Origin: Cellvibrionales bacterium
Lineage (GTDB): Bacteria > Pseudomonadota > Gammaproteobacteria > Pseudomonadales > UBA7434
Direction: 5' to 3'
Assembly: GCA_018668095.1 (NCBI GenBank)
Contig: JABIQF010000237.1
Span: forward strand, 1 to 15,526
Length of the DNA stretch: 15,526 nt
The translations under genes were made by a program, and so were the position numbers. How positions within the stretch are numbered: the first letter of the stretch is position 1; every line of letters starts with the position of its first letter. Below, in pieces: positions 6,292 through 14,477 of this stretch. A model generated the notes under the pieces. That model was not told where the DNA came from, searched no databases, and saw only the letters and a program-made list of their open reading frames with translations.

Positions 6292-7383
6292 ATGGCAAAA
6301 GCAACGCCTCAAACACAGAGTATCTCTGATACTTCCTCTAGTGAGTTGACCAGCATTACTGGCTTGGCTGCACTTGAGCGTCTGTTAAAAGCCAGCGCAG
6401 ATCAACTGAGATTAGAGATACTCCAAGTACTCCAGCATGATTCTTTTGGCGTCTTAGAGCTCTGTAATCTATTTTCTATTAAGCAATCGGCCATGAGCCA
6501 CCACCTTAAAGTCCTTTCTAATGCCGACTTAGTAACGACTCGGCGCGAAGGCAATGCTATTTTTTACCGTCGAGCCCTTCCCGGTTCAGGTGATAACAGT
6601 CGCTTCATTAGTCAGCTGTTTGCCTCTATTGATGCCGAAACACTCTCTAGCACCTTACAACAGGCGATTGATCGAGCGCAGAAAACTCGCAGTGAGCTAT
6701 CGCTGCAGTTTTTCTCTGAAAACAGTGAGCGCTTTAAAGCGCAGCAAGATTTAATTGTCGATATTGCTGATTACCGCGATACCGTTGATGAAATTCTCGA
6801 CATGCTGATTGCCGAGCCCTTCCCTCATCGAGAGACTAAACAAGCCATTGAGATTGGTCCGGGCGACGGTTCTTACCTTGCTAATTTATCGAGCCGCTTT
6901 AATCATGTGATTGCATTGGATAATGCCGAGCCAATGCTTCAGCAATGCCGAAAAACAGCAGCGGAGCAAGGACTCAGTAAGGTAGGTTTTATTCTTGGCG
7001 ACACCTCTACGTTTATTCAACTCGATAGCGAGATAGCCAAGCTTTCTTCATCGACACAATCGGGTGCACGCAAAGCGGATTGCGTCGTTGCTAATATGGT
7101 GTTGCATCACAATGCCAAACCACAAAGCATTATTGATGATGTCGCACAGTTATTAGCGCCCAATGGCGTATTTGTTATTTCAGAATTGTGCCAACACGAT
7201 CAAGATTGGGTGCGCGATGCAGCCGGTGATGTGTGGTTAGGTTTTAGTGAAGCGCTTCTCGATAACTGGACAAGCAACTGTGGCTTAGTCAAAGGCCCCA
7301 GTAGCTATACAGCATTAAGAAACGGTTTCCGGATTCAAATTCTCAGTTACATCAAAAAAGAGCCGCCCATAGAAGCTGCATAA
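6292..7383 (+). CDS. sahR: ArsR-family regulator fused to SAM-dependent methyltransferase domain (SahR-like)
   Basis: Likely DNA-binding repressor of the methionine/SAM cycle that senses SAH. Residues about 25-95 are an ArsR winged helix (LRLEILQVLQ, recognition helix around SIKQSAMSHHLKVL at 62-75, wing TTRREGNAIFYRR). A helical linker (100-175) leads to a class I methyltransferase fold (about 180-300). There, motif I is AIEIGPGDGSYL (185-196), D210 in ALDNAEPML is the expected ribose-binding acid, and ADCVVANMVLHH (262-273) matches motif IV. Known SahR-type proteins pair these two folds and control ahcY, metK or metF. Here the gene is first in an operon with those targets and carries three matching operators upstream. 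The N-terminal 24 residues are Ser/Thr-rich and probably disordered. The SD before this ATG is weak, so the start is less certain than the frame. Whether the methyltransferase domain is catalytic or only a ligand pocket cannot be told. Confidence 0.85.
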   Translation: MAKATPQTQSISDTSSSELTSITGLAALERLLKASADQLRLEILQVLQHDSFGVLELCNLFSIKQSAMSHHLKVLSNADLVTTRREGNAIFYRRALPGSGDNSRFISQLFASIDAETLSSTLQQAIDRAQKTRSELSLQFFSENSERFKAQQDLIVDIADYRDTVDEILDMLIAEPFPHRETKQAIEIGPGDGSYLANLSSRFNHVIALDNAEPMLQQCRKTAAEQGLSKVGFILGDTSTFIQLDSEIAKLSSSTQSGARKADCVVANMVLHHNAKPQSIIDDVAQLLAPNGVFVISELCQHDQDWVRDAAGDVWLGFSEALLDNWTSNCGLVKGPSSYTALRNGFRIQILSYIKKEPPIEAA

Positions 7384-7450
7384 CACTGGTAAACAAATAT
7401 ACATTCGGCCTACACCGATACCCATTTTCAAAATATTAAAGGAACACCTA

Positions 7451-8668
7451 ATGAGTGAATACAATATTTTTACTTCTGAATCAGTCTCAGAAGGCCACCC
7501 AGATAAACTGGCTGATCAAATATCTGATGCCGTATTAGATGCCATTATTGTTCGTGATCGCGATGCACGCGTTGCTGTTGAAACCTTAGTGAAAACAGGC
7601 ATGGCTATTGTGGCAGGTGAGGTTACGACATCGTGCTATGTTGACCTTGAAGAAATTATTCGCGATGTGATTACCGGTACCGGCTATGACTGTTCTGATG
7701 TTGGCTTTGACGGTGCAAGCTGCGCAGTCCTCAATGCTATCGGTAAGCAATCAGTAGAAATCAATCAAGGTGTTGATCGCTCTAAACCTGAAGATCAAGG
7801 TGCCGGTGATCAAGGATTGATGTTTGGTTACGCAACCAATGAAACCGACACTTTAATGCCTGCGCCTATTTATTATTCGCATCGTTTGGTCGAGCGACAA
7901 GCTCAATTACGTAAAGACGGCGTACTGCCTTGGCTTCGTCCCGATGCAAAAAGCCAAGTCACCTTGCGTTACGAAGACGGCAAACCAGTTGCAATTGATG
8001 CCGTGGTGTTATCAACACAGCATGATGCTGATATTTCATTAGAAGATTTACGCAGCGCGGTTATTGAAAATATTATTCTTCCGGTATTACCAAAAGAATG
8101 GCTTCATGAAGGAACTGAGTACCATATCAATCCAACCGGTAAATTTGTTATTGGCGGCCCAGTGGGTGATTGCGGATTAACTGGACGTAAAATTATTGTT
8201 GATACTTATGGCGGCATGGCACGTCATGGCGGCGGTGCATTTTCTGGCAAGGACCCGTCAAAAGTTGATCGCTCTGCCGCTTATGCCGGTCGTTATGTGG
8301 CTAAAAACGTAGTCGCTGCTGGCTTGGCCGATCGCTGTGAGTTACAAGTTTCTTATGCCATTGGCGTAGCTGAGCCCACTTCTATTTCCGTCAATACCTT
8401 TGGCACAGGAAAAGTAGATGATGCGAAACTTATTGAAGCCATTAGAAAAACCTTTGATCTTCGTCCTTATGCCATTACCAGCGTTTTGGAATTACAGCAT
8501 CCTATGTACCAATTAACCGCCGCTTACGGACACTTTGGACGCGAGCCATTTGAACATACTTACCACTGGACGGAAGAAGGCCAAGAAAAATCTAGCACCT
8601 TCACCGCATTTACTTGGGAACGCACCGACAAAGTCGATGCATTAAAAGCAGCGCTTGCGATTGCTTAA
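7451..8668 (+). CDS. metK: S-adenosylmethionine synthetase
   Basis: Cytosolic enzyme making SAM from methionine and ATP. All signature motifs are present: SEGHPDK (13-19, with the catalytic His), GAGDQGLMFGYA (117-128), GGAFSGKDPSKVDRSAAYAG (261-280, the phosphate-binding P-loop region) and GHFGRE (360-365). The 405-aa length slightly exceeds the E. coli enzyme because of an approximately 20-residue segment between FGRE and the C-terminal TWERTDK, a feature also typical of Pseudomonas-type MetK as I recall. AAAGGA at 7438-7443, seven bases before ATG, is a strong ribosome site. The gap after sahR is 67 bp with no terminator or SAM riboswitch visible, so transcription from the sahR promoter is the simplest reading. 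Confidence 0.98.
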   Translation: MSEYNIFTSESVSEGHPDKLADQISDAVLDAIIVRDRDARVAVETLVKTGMAIVAGEVTTSCYVDLEEIIRDVITGTGYDCSDVGFDGASCAVLNAIGKQSVEINQGVDRSKPEDQGAGDQGLMFGYATNETDTLMPAPIYYSHRLVERQAQLRKDGVLPWLRPDAKSQVTLRYEDGKPVAIDAVVLSTQHDADISLEDLRSAVIENIILPVLPKEWLHEGTEYHINPTGKFVIGGPVGDCGLTGRKIIVDTYGGMARHGGGAFSGKDPSKVDRSAAYAGRYVAKNVVAAGLADRCELQVSYAIGVAEPTSISVNTFGTGKVDDAKLIEAIRKTFDLRPYAITSVLELQHPMYQLTAAYGHFGREPFEHTYHWTEEGQEKSSTFTAFTWERTDKVDALKAALAIA

Positions 8669-8742
8669 CTCGCCGCATAAACGGCATTTAACTCACCATC
8701 ATTTTTAAACTATTTTTCAATTATTTTATTAGGAATAACAAC

Positions 8743-10098
8743 ATGACAACAGATTATAAAGTTGCGGACATTGCTCTAGCAGAATGGGGTCGCAAAGAAC
8801 TGGAAATTGCAGAAACCGAAATGCCTGCATTAATGGCGCTACGCAGTAAGTTTTCTGATGAGCAGCCGCTAGCTGGTGCAAAAATTCTTGGCTGTATTCA
8901 CATGACCATTCAAACCGGCGTGTTGATTGAAACCTTAGTTGCCCTTGGTGCAGAAGTGCGCTGGTCATCATGTAATATTTTCTCTACTCAAGATCATGCT
9001 GCCGCTGCAGTCGCTATTGCTGGCGTTCCCGTTTTTGCGTGGAAAGGTGAAACTGAAGAAGAGTACGAATGGTGTCTAGAGCAAACTATTTTAAAAGATG
9101 GCAGCCCTTGGGATGCCAATATGATTTTAGATGATGGTGGTGACTTAACCTTATTGTTACATGAAAAATATCCTGCCATGCTCGATAGTATTCACGGCGT
9201 AACAGAAGAAACAACGACTGGCGTTCATCGCTTACAAGAAATGTTAGAAAACGGCACATTAAAAATTCCTGCAATTAATGTTAATGATGCAGTCACTAAA
9301 TCTAAAAATGACAATAAGTATGGCTGCCGTCATTCGCTTAACGATGCTATTAAACGTGCTACCGATCATTTAATGTCGGGTAAAAAAGCCTTAGTTATTG
9401 GCTATGGCGATGTAGGTAAAGGTTCTGCTCAATCACTTCGCCAAGAAGGCATGATTGTTAAAGTCACCGAGGTCGATCCTATTTGCGCTATGCAAGCTTG
9501 CATGGACGGCTTTGAAGTTGTTTCAGCTTATAACGACGGCATCAATACTGGAAAAGTTGAAGATGCTAATACGCTGCTATTACAAAATACCGATTTGGTT
9601 GTAACCACTACGGGCAACTTTAACGTATGTGATTCAGCCATTTTACAGGCACTTAAAAGTAATGCAGTTGTTTGCAATATCGGTCATTTTGATAATGAAA
9701 TTGATACTGCCTTTATGCGTAAACATTGGGAATGGGAAGAGATTAAACCTCAAGTCCATAAAGTTTATCGTGACAAAGCAAGCAATGACCATTTGATTTT
9801 ATTATCAGAAGGCCGCCTTGTGAACTTGGGTAACGCAACAGGTCATCCATCAAGAATTATGGATGGTTCTTTCGCTAACCAAGTACTCGCACAAATACAT
9901 ATGTACAGTGAAAAATCAGCGGACCAAGCAACGCGTGAAATTACGGTAGAAGTACTGCCTAAGAAATTAGATGAAGAAGTTGCAGCGCATATGGTTGGCG
10001 GTTTTGGTGGTGTTATTACCAAACTCACCGAAGAGCAAGCGAACTATATTAATGTATCTGTTGATGGTCCTTATAAAGTTGAATCTTATAAGTACTAA
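8743..10098 (+). CDS. ahcY: S-adenosylhomocysteine hydrolase
   Basis: NAD-dependent cytosolic enzyme that reversibly splits SAH into adenosine and homocysteine, clearing the product inhibitor of methyltransferases. The N-terminal substrate region contains CIHMTIQTGVLIETL (51-65) with the His that binds substrate, DDGGDLT (130-136), GVTEETTTGVHR (152-163) and K186/D190. The Rossmann NAD site is VIGYGDVGKG (218-227). NLGNATGHPSRIMDGSF (361-377) and the C-terminal DGPYKVESYKY, with the Lys and Tyr that reach the neighbouring subunit's NAD, are intact. At 451 aa it is typical for the bacterial form. AGGA at 8731-8734 supports the start. It lies 74 bp after metK with no terminator between them. 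A strong hairpin follows the stop codon. Confidence 0.98.
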   Translation: MTTDYKVADIALAEWGRKELEIAETEMPALMALRSKFSDEQPLAGAKILGCIHMTIQTGVLIETLVALGAEVRWSSCNIFSTQDHAAAAVAIAGVPVFAWKGETEEEYEWCLEQTILKDGSPWDANMILDDGGDLTLLLHEKYPAMLDSIHGVTEETTTGVHRLQEMLENGTLKIPAINVNDAVTKSKNDNKYGCRHSLNDAIKRATDHLMSGKKALVIGYGDVGKGSAQSLRQEGMIVKVTEVDPICAMQACMDGFEVVSAYNDGINTGKVEDANTLLLQNTDLVVTTTGNFNVCDSAILQALKSNAVVCNIGHFDNEIDTAFMRKHWEWEEIKPQVHKVYRDKASNDHLILLSEGRLVNLGNATGHPSRIMDGSFANQVLAQIHMYSEKSADQATREITVEVLPKKLDEEVAAHMVGGFGGVITKLTEEQANYINVSVDGPYKVESYKY

Positions 10099-10104
10099 TT
10101 AACC

Positions 10105-10156
10105 GCTGGCTTATTGCTTCAGACAATCTGTAAAGTAATAAGCCAGCCCTATTTTT
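10105..10156 (+). terminator. Long hairpin with T-tract between ahcY and metF (terminator or attenuator)
   Basis: GCTGGCTTATT (10105-10115) pairs perfectly with AATAAGCCAGC (10137-10147). The stem can continue inward through GCTT/AAAGT with bulges to CAGA-CAA-TCTG (10120-10130). The sequence CCTATTTTT follows (10148-10156). This has the form of an intrinsic terminator, yet metF starts only about 50 bp downstream, so partial read-through or processing seems likely. Confidence 0.65.
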
Positions 10157-10208
10157 AACAACATTTATTAATCACTTCGTATTCTAATAACATTTAACAG
10201 GATTCATC

Positions 10209-11051
10209 ATGACAGGCACCAACCAACACCCAGTAAGTTTTGAGTTTTTTCCACCTAAGACTGAAGTCGGCATGAACAAGCTGCAAGAAACTCGACGCGT
10301 ACTCGGCCAAATGAATCCAGAATATTTTTCCGTGACTTATGGTGCCGGCGGTTCAACCAGAGATAACACCAAGAAAGTTGTGTTCGATGGTATTGATGCT
10401 GGATTTAATACTGCCCCTCATCTTTCATTTGGTGGCGACGAAAAAGAAGCTATATTAAATTTACTTAAAGAGTATCAAGCTAACGGTGTATCACGAATTG
10501 TTGCTTTACGCGGCGACCTCCCTTCAGGCTTTGGTGCAGGCTCTCGTCTTGTGCATGCCAATGAACTGGTTAGCTTTATACGTGAGCATACTGGCGATCA
10601 CTTTCAGTTAGCGGTTGCAGCGTATCCAGAAATACATCCAGAAGCAGAATCTTATGACACTGACATTCATTTTTTAAAACAAAAATTTGATGCAGGGGCA
10701 AACAGTGCCATTACACAATATTTTTTCAATCCTGATGCCTATGCTTTTTTTATTGAGCGCTGCCAAAAAGCAGGTATTGATCAACCGATTTACCCTGGCA
10801 TTATGCCGATAACTAATTTCGACAATTTAAAACGTTTTTCACAAAGCTGTGGGGCTGAAATTCCTCGCTGGCTCACTTACCGTGTTGAGTCACTGAAAGA
10901 TTCACCAGATGATTTAAAATCATTTTGTACGGATTTCATGACATCTCTCTGTGAAAAGTTATTATCTTATGGCGCGCCAGGCTTACATTTTTATACGATG
11001 AATCAAATAGAGCCAACCCAATCGATTTGTCATAACCTTAATATTAAATAG
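10209..11051 (+). CDS. metF: Methylenetetrahydrofolate reductase
   Basis: FAD-containing cytosolic TIM-barrel enzyme that reduces 5,10-methylene-THF to 5-methyl-THF, the methyl donor for remaking methionine from homocysteine. Visible motifs in order are VSFEFFPPK (9-17, with the catalytic Glu12), YGAGGSTRD (44-52), ALRGDLP (99-105, with the folate-binding Asp), AAYPEIHPE (137-145), ITQYFF (168-173), GIMPI (197-201) and APGLHFYTMN (256-265). The 280-aa length is that of short bacterial MetF without a regulatory domain. CAGGA at 10198-10202, six bases before ATG, sets the start. It completes the SAM-cycle set with metK and ahcY; expression may be lower than ahcY because of the hairpin upstream. 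No methionine synthase gene is in the window. Confidence 0.97.
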   Translation: MTGTNQHPVSFEFFPPKTEVGMNKLQETRRVLGQMNPEYFSVTYGAGGSTRDNTKKVVFDGIDAGFNTAPHLSFGGDEKEAILNLLKEYQANGVSRIVALRGDLPSGFGAGSRLVHANELVSFIREHTGDHFQLAVAAYPEIHPEAESYDTDIHFLKQKFDAGANSAITQYFFNPDAYAFFIERCQKAGIDQPIYPGIMPITNFDNLKRFSQSCGAEIPRWLTYRVESLKDSPDDLKSFCTDFMTSLCEKLLSYGAPGLHFYTMNQIEPTQSICHNLNIK

Positions 11052-11087
11052 CCTATACGCAGATTATCAGTAAGTAACAGGTTAATC

Positions 11088-11834
11088 ATGAGACGATCAA
11101 GAATTTATTGCGAACAATCGCTTAATGCTGGCCAATCAATGGTTCTCGACCAGCGTAACAGCCATTACTTGCTACACGTTTTACGTGTTAAAGCTGATCA
11201 AACATTAATTTTGTTTGACGGTCACGGCGCTGATTATCGAGCGACTATTAGTGAAGTTTCACGTAAATCTGTGAATGTTTTTGTTCATGAAAAAATCGCT
11301 GATGAGGACACCGTTAGTGAATCGCCTTTGCAACTCACTCTCGCCATTGCCATATCGAAAGGTGAACGCATGGATTGGGTCATGCAAAAAGCGACCGAGT
11401 TAGGCGTCACCCGTATACAGCCATTAATAACAAAACGGGTTGACGTTAAACTAAACGCAGAACGTATGGCCAAAAGAATGGATCATTGGCTTGGCGTGGT
11501 GATTGGTGCCTGTGAGCAATCGGGACGAACCATATTACCAGAGCTCTTGTCGCCCAAACCTATAGCTGCATTTTTAGCTGAAGAGAATGCCGATTTTAAA
11601 TTAGTCTTACGCGCACAGGGCACTCGCCTCACCACGCTAACTGCCAATATCACTGAGAAACCTGCAAGTGTTAGCATCTTAATTGGACCAGAAGGCGGTT
11701 TAGACGATGATGAATTAGCGCTTGCAGAAAGTGCATGCTTCTTGGCGACTGGTTTCGGACCACGAATTTTACGAACCGAAACCGCGCCTATTGTTGCGCT
11801 ATCGTTGCTGCAAGAAAAATGGGGCGATTTTTAA
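11088..11834 (+). CDS. rsmE: 16S rRNA m3U1498 methyltransferase RsmE
   Basis: SPOUT-class enzyme that methylates N3 of U1498 in 16S rRNA using SAM. An N-terminal PUA-like RNA-binding region (about 1-75; NSHYLLHVLRVKADQ) precedes the trefoil-knot domain with AISKGERMDWVMQKATELGV (88-107), ACEQSGR (141-147), LIGPEGG (198-204) and FGPRILRTETAP (223-234), all family signatures. At 248 aa the length is normal. CAGG at 11079-11082 lies about six bases before ATG. It is 36 bp after metF with nothing between, so it is probably co-transcribed with the SAM-cycle genes and would consume SAM and release SAH. No clear terminator follows it. Confidence 0.96.
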   Translation: MRRSRIYCEQSLNAGQSMVLDQRNSHYLLHVLRVKADQTLILFDGHGADYRATISEVSRKSVNVFVHEKIADEDTVSESPLQLTLAIAISKGERMDWVMQKATELGVTRIQPLITKRVDVKLNAERMAKRMDHWLGVVIGACEQSGRTILPELLSPKPIAAFLAEENADFKLVLRAQGTRLTTLTANITEKPASVSILIGPEGGLDDDELALAESACFLATGFGPRILRTETAPIVALSLLQEKWGDF

Positions 11835-12146
11835 TTGTCTTTCTCTCTAATCTTTTTTGTCATACCTTCTACTGTCTATTTTTCTATCTTATTGCCTTTA
11901 TAATTGGTAACAGCCTAAGTAGCACAGCTCTTTTTTCATTATTATTCCATTAAATCTCATAAAAAAATAATTATGTTATCCGCATCACAATTATTGTCAT
12001 CTTTACTTCCCTAGACTCGCCATTACTGGCAAGAAACAACCCTCCCGTCTAACCTCATACGAGGACATACTTTATATATTTCCAACTCTTTGTGTCGACA
12101 ATGGATGTCACATTTTTTATGTTAACTGATCGTCAGAGGTAAACGG
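11835..12146. other. Intergenic region between rsmE and the chalcone-isomerase/TonB gene
   Basis: A 312-bp gap. The first 120 bp are pyrimidine-rich on the plus strand with repeated T-runs but no strong GC hairpin, so transcription from rsmE may fade here without a clear intrinsic terminator. The distal part holds a candidate promoter (12095-12123) and the ribosome site AGAGG at 12135-12139. I see no ORF, tRNA or riboswitch. Confidence 0.5.
12095..12123 (+). promoter_or_regulatory. Candidate promoter for the chalcone-isomerase/TonB gene
   Basis: TCGACA (12095-12100), a 17-bp spacer and TATGTT (12118-12123) give one and two mismatches from sigma70 consensus. The predicted start is near 12130, close to the ribosome site. 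Plausible but not strong. Confidence 0.35.
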
Positions 12147-13430
12147 ATGTCGTTTAGAAAATTGTTTTGTTTCACCCTTATTCTTAGCTGCTCTTTAGTG
12201 ACTTTTTCTTCTCAAGCACGCGCATCAGATCAGCTTTTACTGAATGGCACAGCGATTCATACCAGCTTACAACAAGATTATTACTATGCCGCATTGTTTA
12301 GCGAATCGCGATCTGAAGATCCACAAACGCTGCTCTGGCAAGAAAACCAGCGCATGGAAATCACCATACTTGTCGATGAATGGTCAAGGCGCCGCTTTAC
12401 TCAACACCTTAGTCAAGCGATTGCCATTAACAATACAGCTGATGACCAAGAGCATCATGCAAAGGATATCGCTACGTTTAATACCTTAATAAAAGATTAC
12501 CTTATTCGAGGTGACCGTATTGTTATTAGTAAAGATATCGATCAAGGCACAAAGATAAGGATTAATGGCATCACGTTAATGGCATCAGATAGCCATGGGT
12601 TTTTCTCGCTATTTCTAAACACTTGGCTGGGTTCTCGACCTCCCTCTTCTGTTTTCAAAGCCTCGATACTTGGCCAACAAACTACCGTTGATTCTTTTAT
12701 GATGACAAGTTATGAAAGTCTTACTGCTAGCGCAAATCGTATTAATGATTTGAAAAAATGGACCAAAAAAGCACAGCCCAAAAAAACCAAAGTTGCTAAA
12801 TCCGTCGCTAAAAAAGCCAAAACCTCTTCTCCTAAAAAATCAGTATTAACAGAGATCGCAGACAATCAATCTTATTCAACTACCATGGAAAGCCAGCCTA
12901 GATATGTTAATACAGCTGAATTATTAGAGTCATCTGACATAGCAACTACTATCGCGTCTGAGGCTGCGCCCGTCGACTTTGACGATAACGCCATCACTGA
13001 AACCGCACTGAAGAAAATAGTCAATCCGATGGCGGTCAATGAACCTTTGGAGGTTAATACATCACTTTTAACATTGGCTTCTAATACAGAAAATAATGAC
13101 CTAGCAAACGAGGCAATAGATGAGGTTAAACAACAGAAAGAAGACCTCTTAAGGTTTTACCGATCGTCGATTTTAACATCCACCTATAAAAAAATCGTTT
13201 ATCCCTCTTCGGCTATCGATAAAAACCAACAGGGAAAAGTTATTTTAAAGGTCGTTGTTAATCGTGAAGGAAAAGTGAAATCCGTTGATCTCAAAGAAAA
13301 ATCTCCGTTTAAACTATTAAATAAGGCCGCCAACAAGGCAGTGACTAAAGCGCACTTTCCCAGCGTACCACCTGAACTAGAAGGTAATGAATTCGAGTTT
13401 CTTTTACCCATTCAATTTAGTCTAAATTGA
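12147..13430 (+). CDS. Secreted chalcone-isomerase-like domain / TonB C-terminal domain fusion
   Basis: Exported protein of unknown function. A signal peptide (1-26; RKLFCFTLILSCSLVTF core, cleavage after ARA) precedes residues about 28-178. These read like the bacterial chalcone-isomerase-like (Chalcone_3) domain: LLLNGTAIHTS, YYYAALF, a run LIRGDRIVISKDIDQGTKIRINGI, then GFFSLFLNTWLG and SILG. A very basic Lys/Ala linker (203-231) and a low-complexity acidic region (235-330) lead to a TonB C-terminal domain (about 338-427; VYPSSA, GKVILKVVVNREGKVKSVDLKEKS, AHFPSVPPE, FEFLLPIQFSLN). The TonB region lacks the usual uncleaved N-terminal anchor, so energy coupling to ExbB/ExbD is unlikely. It may instead bind an outer-membrane partner or peptidoglycan. 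AGAGG at 12135-12139 supports the start. The gene stands alone and converges with gloB. Confidence 0.75.
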   Translation: MSFRKLFCFTLILSCSLVTFSSQARASDQLLLNGTAIHTSLQQDYYYAALFSESRSEDPQTLLWQENQRMEITILVDEWSRRRFTQHLSQAIAINNTADDQEHHAKDIATFNTLIKDYLIRGDRIVISKDIDQGTKIRINGITLMASDSHGFFSLFLNTWLGSRPPSSVFKASILGQQTTVDSFMMTSYESLTASANRINDLKKWTKKAQPKKTKVAKSVAKKAKTSSPKKSVLTEIADNQSYSTTMESQPRYVNTAELLESSDIATTIASEAAPVDFDDNAITETALKKIVNPMAVNEPLEVNTSLLTLASNTENNDLANEAIDEVKQQKEDLLRFYRSSILTSTYKKIVYPSSAIDKNQQGKVILKVVVNREGKVKSVDLKEKSPFKLLNKAANKAVTKAHFPSVPPELEGNEFEFLLPIQFSLN

Positions 13431-13618
13431 TTTGTATATTGTTATGATGTTTTTATACGAATATTTTTGCAAGGAAGAATCTCGATAAACTCTGCTCTTC
13501 TTTAGGTTACCCCTTTTATGTACTGATCAAGAATATTCTAGGCTGTATATTCATCTGCTCGTAATCTCTTCGCGCACTTGATAGATCACTTGATGGACTG
13601 CTTACGGCTCACCTACGA

Positions 13619-14395
13619 TCACCAATTATCGCGCCGCTTGCGCAAAGCCAAAAACACATCTTTAGGCGAACCCTCTTCACAGTCAACATTTGATTTGATA
13701 AGCGCGTTATCTAATCTAAAAAATGTATTAAATGTTCTTTCATCACCAATACAAGTCGTCATCGGCTCGTCACTAGGATCAGCAGTCATTGCGCGCGCTA
13801 ACCAAGCTGAAGCATCAACATTCGATGGTTCAATACTCAAAGTGAAACGCAAATTGTTTTCTAAATAATCATGCCCAGGATAAACAATGACTTGATCGTT
13901 AAGACTATGGAAATGATCAACAATCGTTTTATATAAGGTCTCTCCATCACCACTTCGACAATGCCCAACTCCAGCATTAAACAAGGTGTCACCTGTAAAG
14001 ACGGCCACTGGCTTAGCACCTTCTAAAACTAAAAAACATAAATGTGCAAATGTATGACCTGGCGTATCCAATACCTTCAGTTGCACGTTATCATCGAGGT
14101 CAATTAATTCATCAGCTAATAGCATTCGACTCAAGCCAGGAATTTTTCCCTCACCATTACTATGCGCCCAAACTTCACAGCCATGTTCAGCAACTAAATC
14201 GGGATTACCCTGTATATGATCCCAATGTTCGTGGGTGTTTATAATCGCCTTTAGCGTAAGGTTCTTTTCAAGTAATAAATTATTAACGACACTTTTATCC
14301 CATGGATCGATAGCAATAGCACTTCCATCATTAAGCTCAATGAGGTAAGTGAAGTTGCGTAACTCACTGGCAGTATAAATTTGATGAATTTTCAT
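13619..14395 (-). CDS. gloB: Hydroxyacylglutathione hydrolase (glyoxalase II)
   Basis: Metallo-beta-lactamase-fold enzyme that hydrolyses S-lactoylglutathione to lactate and glutathione, the second step of methylglyoxal detoxification in the cytosol. Metal ligands are all visible: THEHWDH (54-60), H114 in TPGHTFAHLCF, D136 in TGDTLFNAGVGHCRSG and H175 in YPGHDYLENNLRF. The C-terminal glutathione-binding extension is present (NTFFR at 223-227, then ALRKRRDNW at the end), which favours GloB over other hydrolases of the fold. At 258 aa it has the usual length. The last AAGAGAC of a repeated leader lies just before the start codon and probably acts as its ribosome site. It converges with the upstream fusion gene. 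Confidence 0.92.
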   Translation of the reverse strand: MKIHQIYTASELRNFTYLIELNDGSAIAIDPWDKSVVNNLLLEKNLTLKAIINTHEHWDHIQGNPDLVAEHGCEVWAHSNGEGKIPGLSRMLLADELIDLDDNVQLKVLDTPGHTFAHLCFLVLEGAKPVAVFTGDTLFNAGVGHCRSGDGETLYKTIVDHFHSLNDQVIVYPGHDYLENNLRFTLSIEPSNVDASAWLARAMTADPSDEPMTTCIGDERTFNTFFRLDNALIKSNVDCEEGSPKDVFLALRKRRDNW

Positions 14396-14477
14396 TGGTG
14401 TCTCTTTTTTGAAATTATTGTCTCTTTTTTTAATTGCTGTCTCTTATTTTTAAATTGGCGTCTCTTATTTTTTATAA
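14395..14477 (-). repeat. Four-unit tandem repeat forming the gloB leader
   Basis: On the minus strand the core AAGAGAC recurs four times, with TCTCTT on the plus strand at 14401, 14421, 14440 and 14461, spacings of 20, 19 and 21. Each core is followed by a CAAT/TAAT block and an A-run; the last copy reads AAGAGACACCAATG and so contains the start codon. The units are imperfect. The array fills nearly the whole predicted 5' untranslated region. Confidence 0.85.

Noticed and set aside
7384..7450. SAM riboswitch upstream of metK
   Set aside because: The 67-bp gap is too short for the common SAM aptamers and shows no stable helices; control by the upstream operators explains regulation.
8669..8742. 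SAH riboswitch or terminator between metK and ahcY
   Set aside because: Only a 4-bp GCCG/CGGC stem is present, without a T-tract; there is no room for a SAH aptamer.
11815..11832. AAAAAT/ATTTTT hairpin at the rsmE stop as terminator
   Set aside because: A 6-bp A/T-only stem is too weak and no proper U-tract position follows.
11735..11953. 72-codon plus-strand ORF overlapping the rsmE end
   Set aside because: Its start lies in the conserved RsmE FGPRILRTE region in another frame, and its hydrophobic tail comes from the pyrimidine-rich gap.
12147..13430. Calling this gene an ordinary TonB energy transducer
   Set aside because: There is no uncleaved N-terminal anchor or proline-rich TonB spacer, and a different folded domain occupies the N-terminal half.
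13578..13868. 96-codon plus-strand ORF antisense to the gloB end
   Set aside because: It overlaps the well-supported glyoxalase II C-terminus, lacks a good ribosome site and resembles no family.
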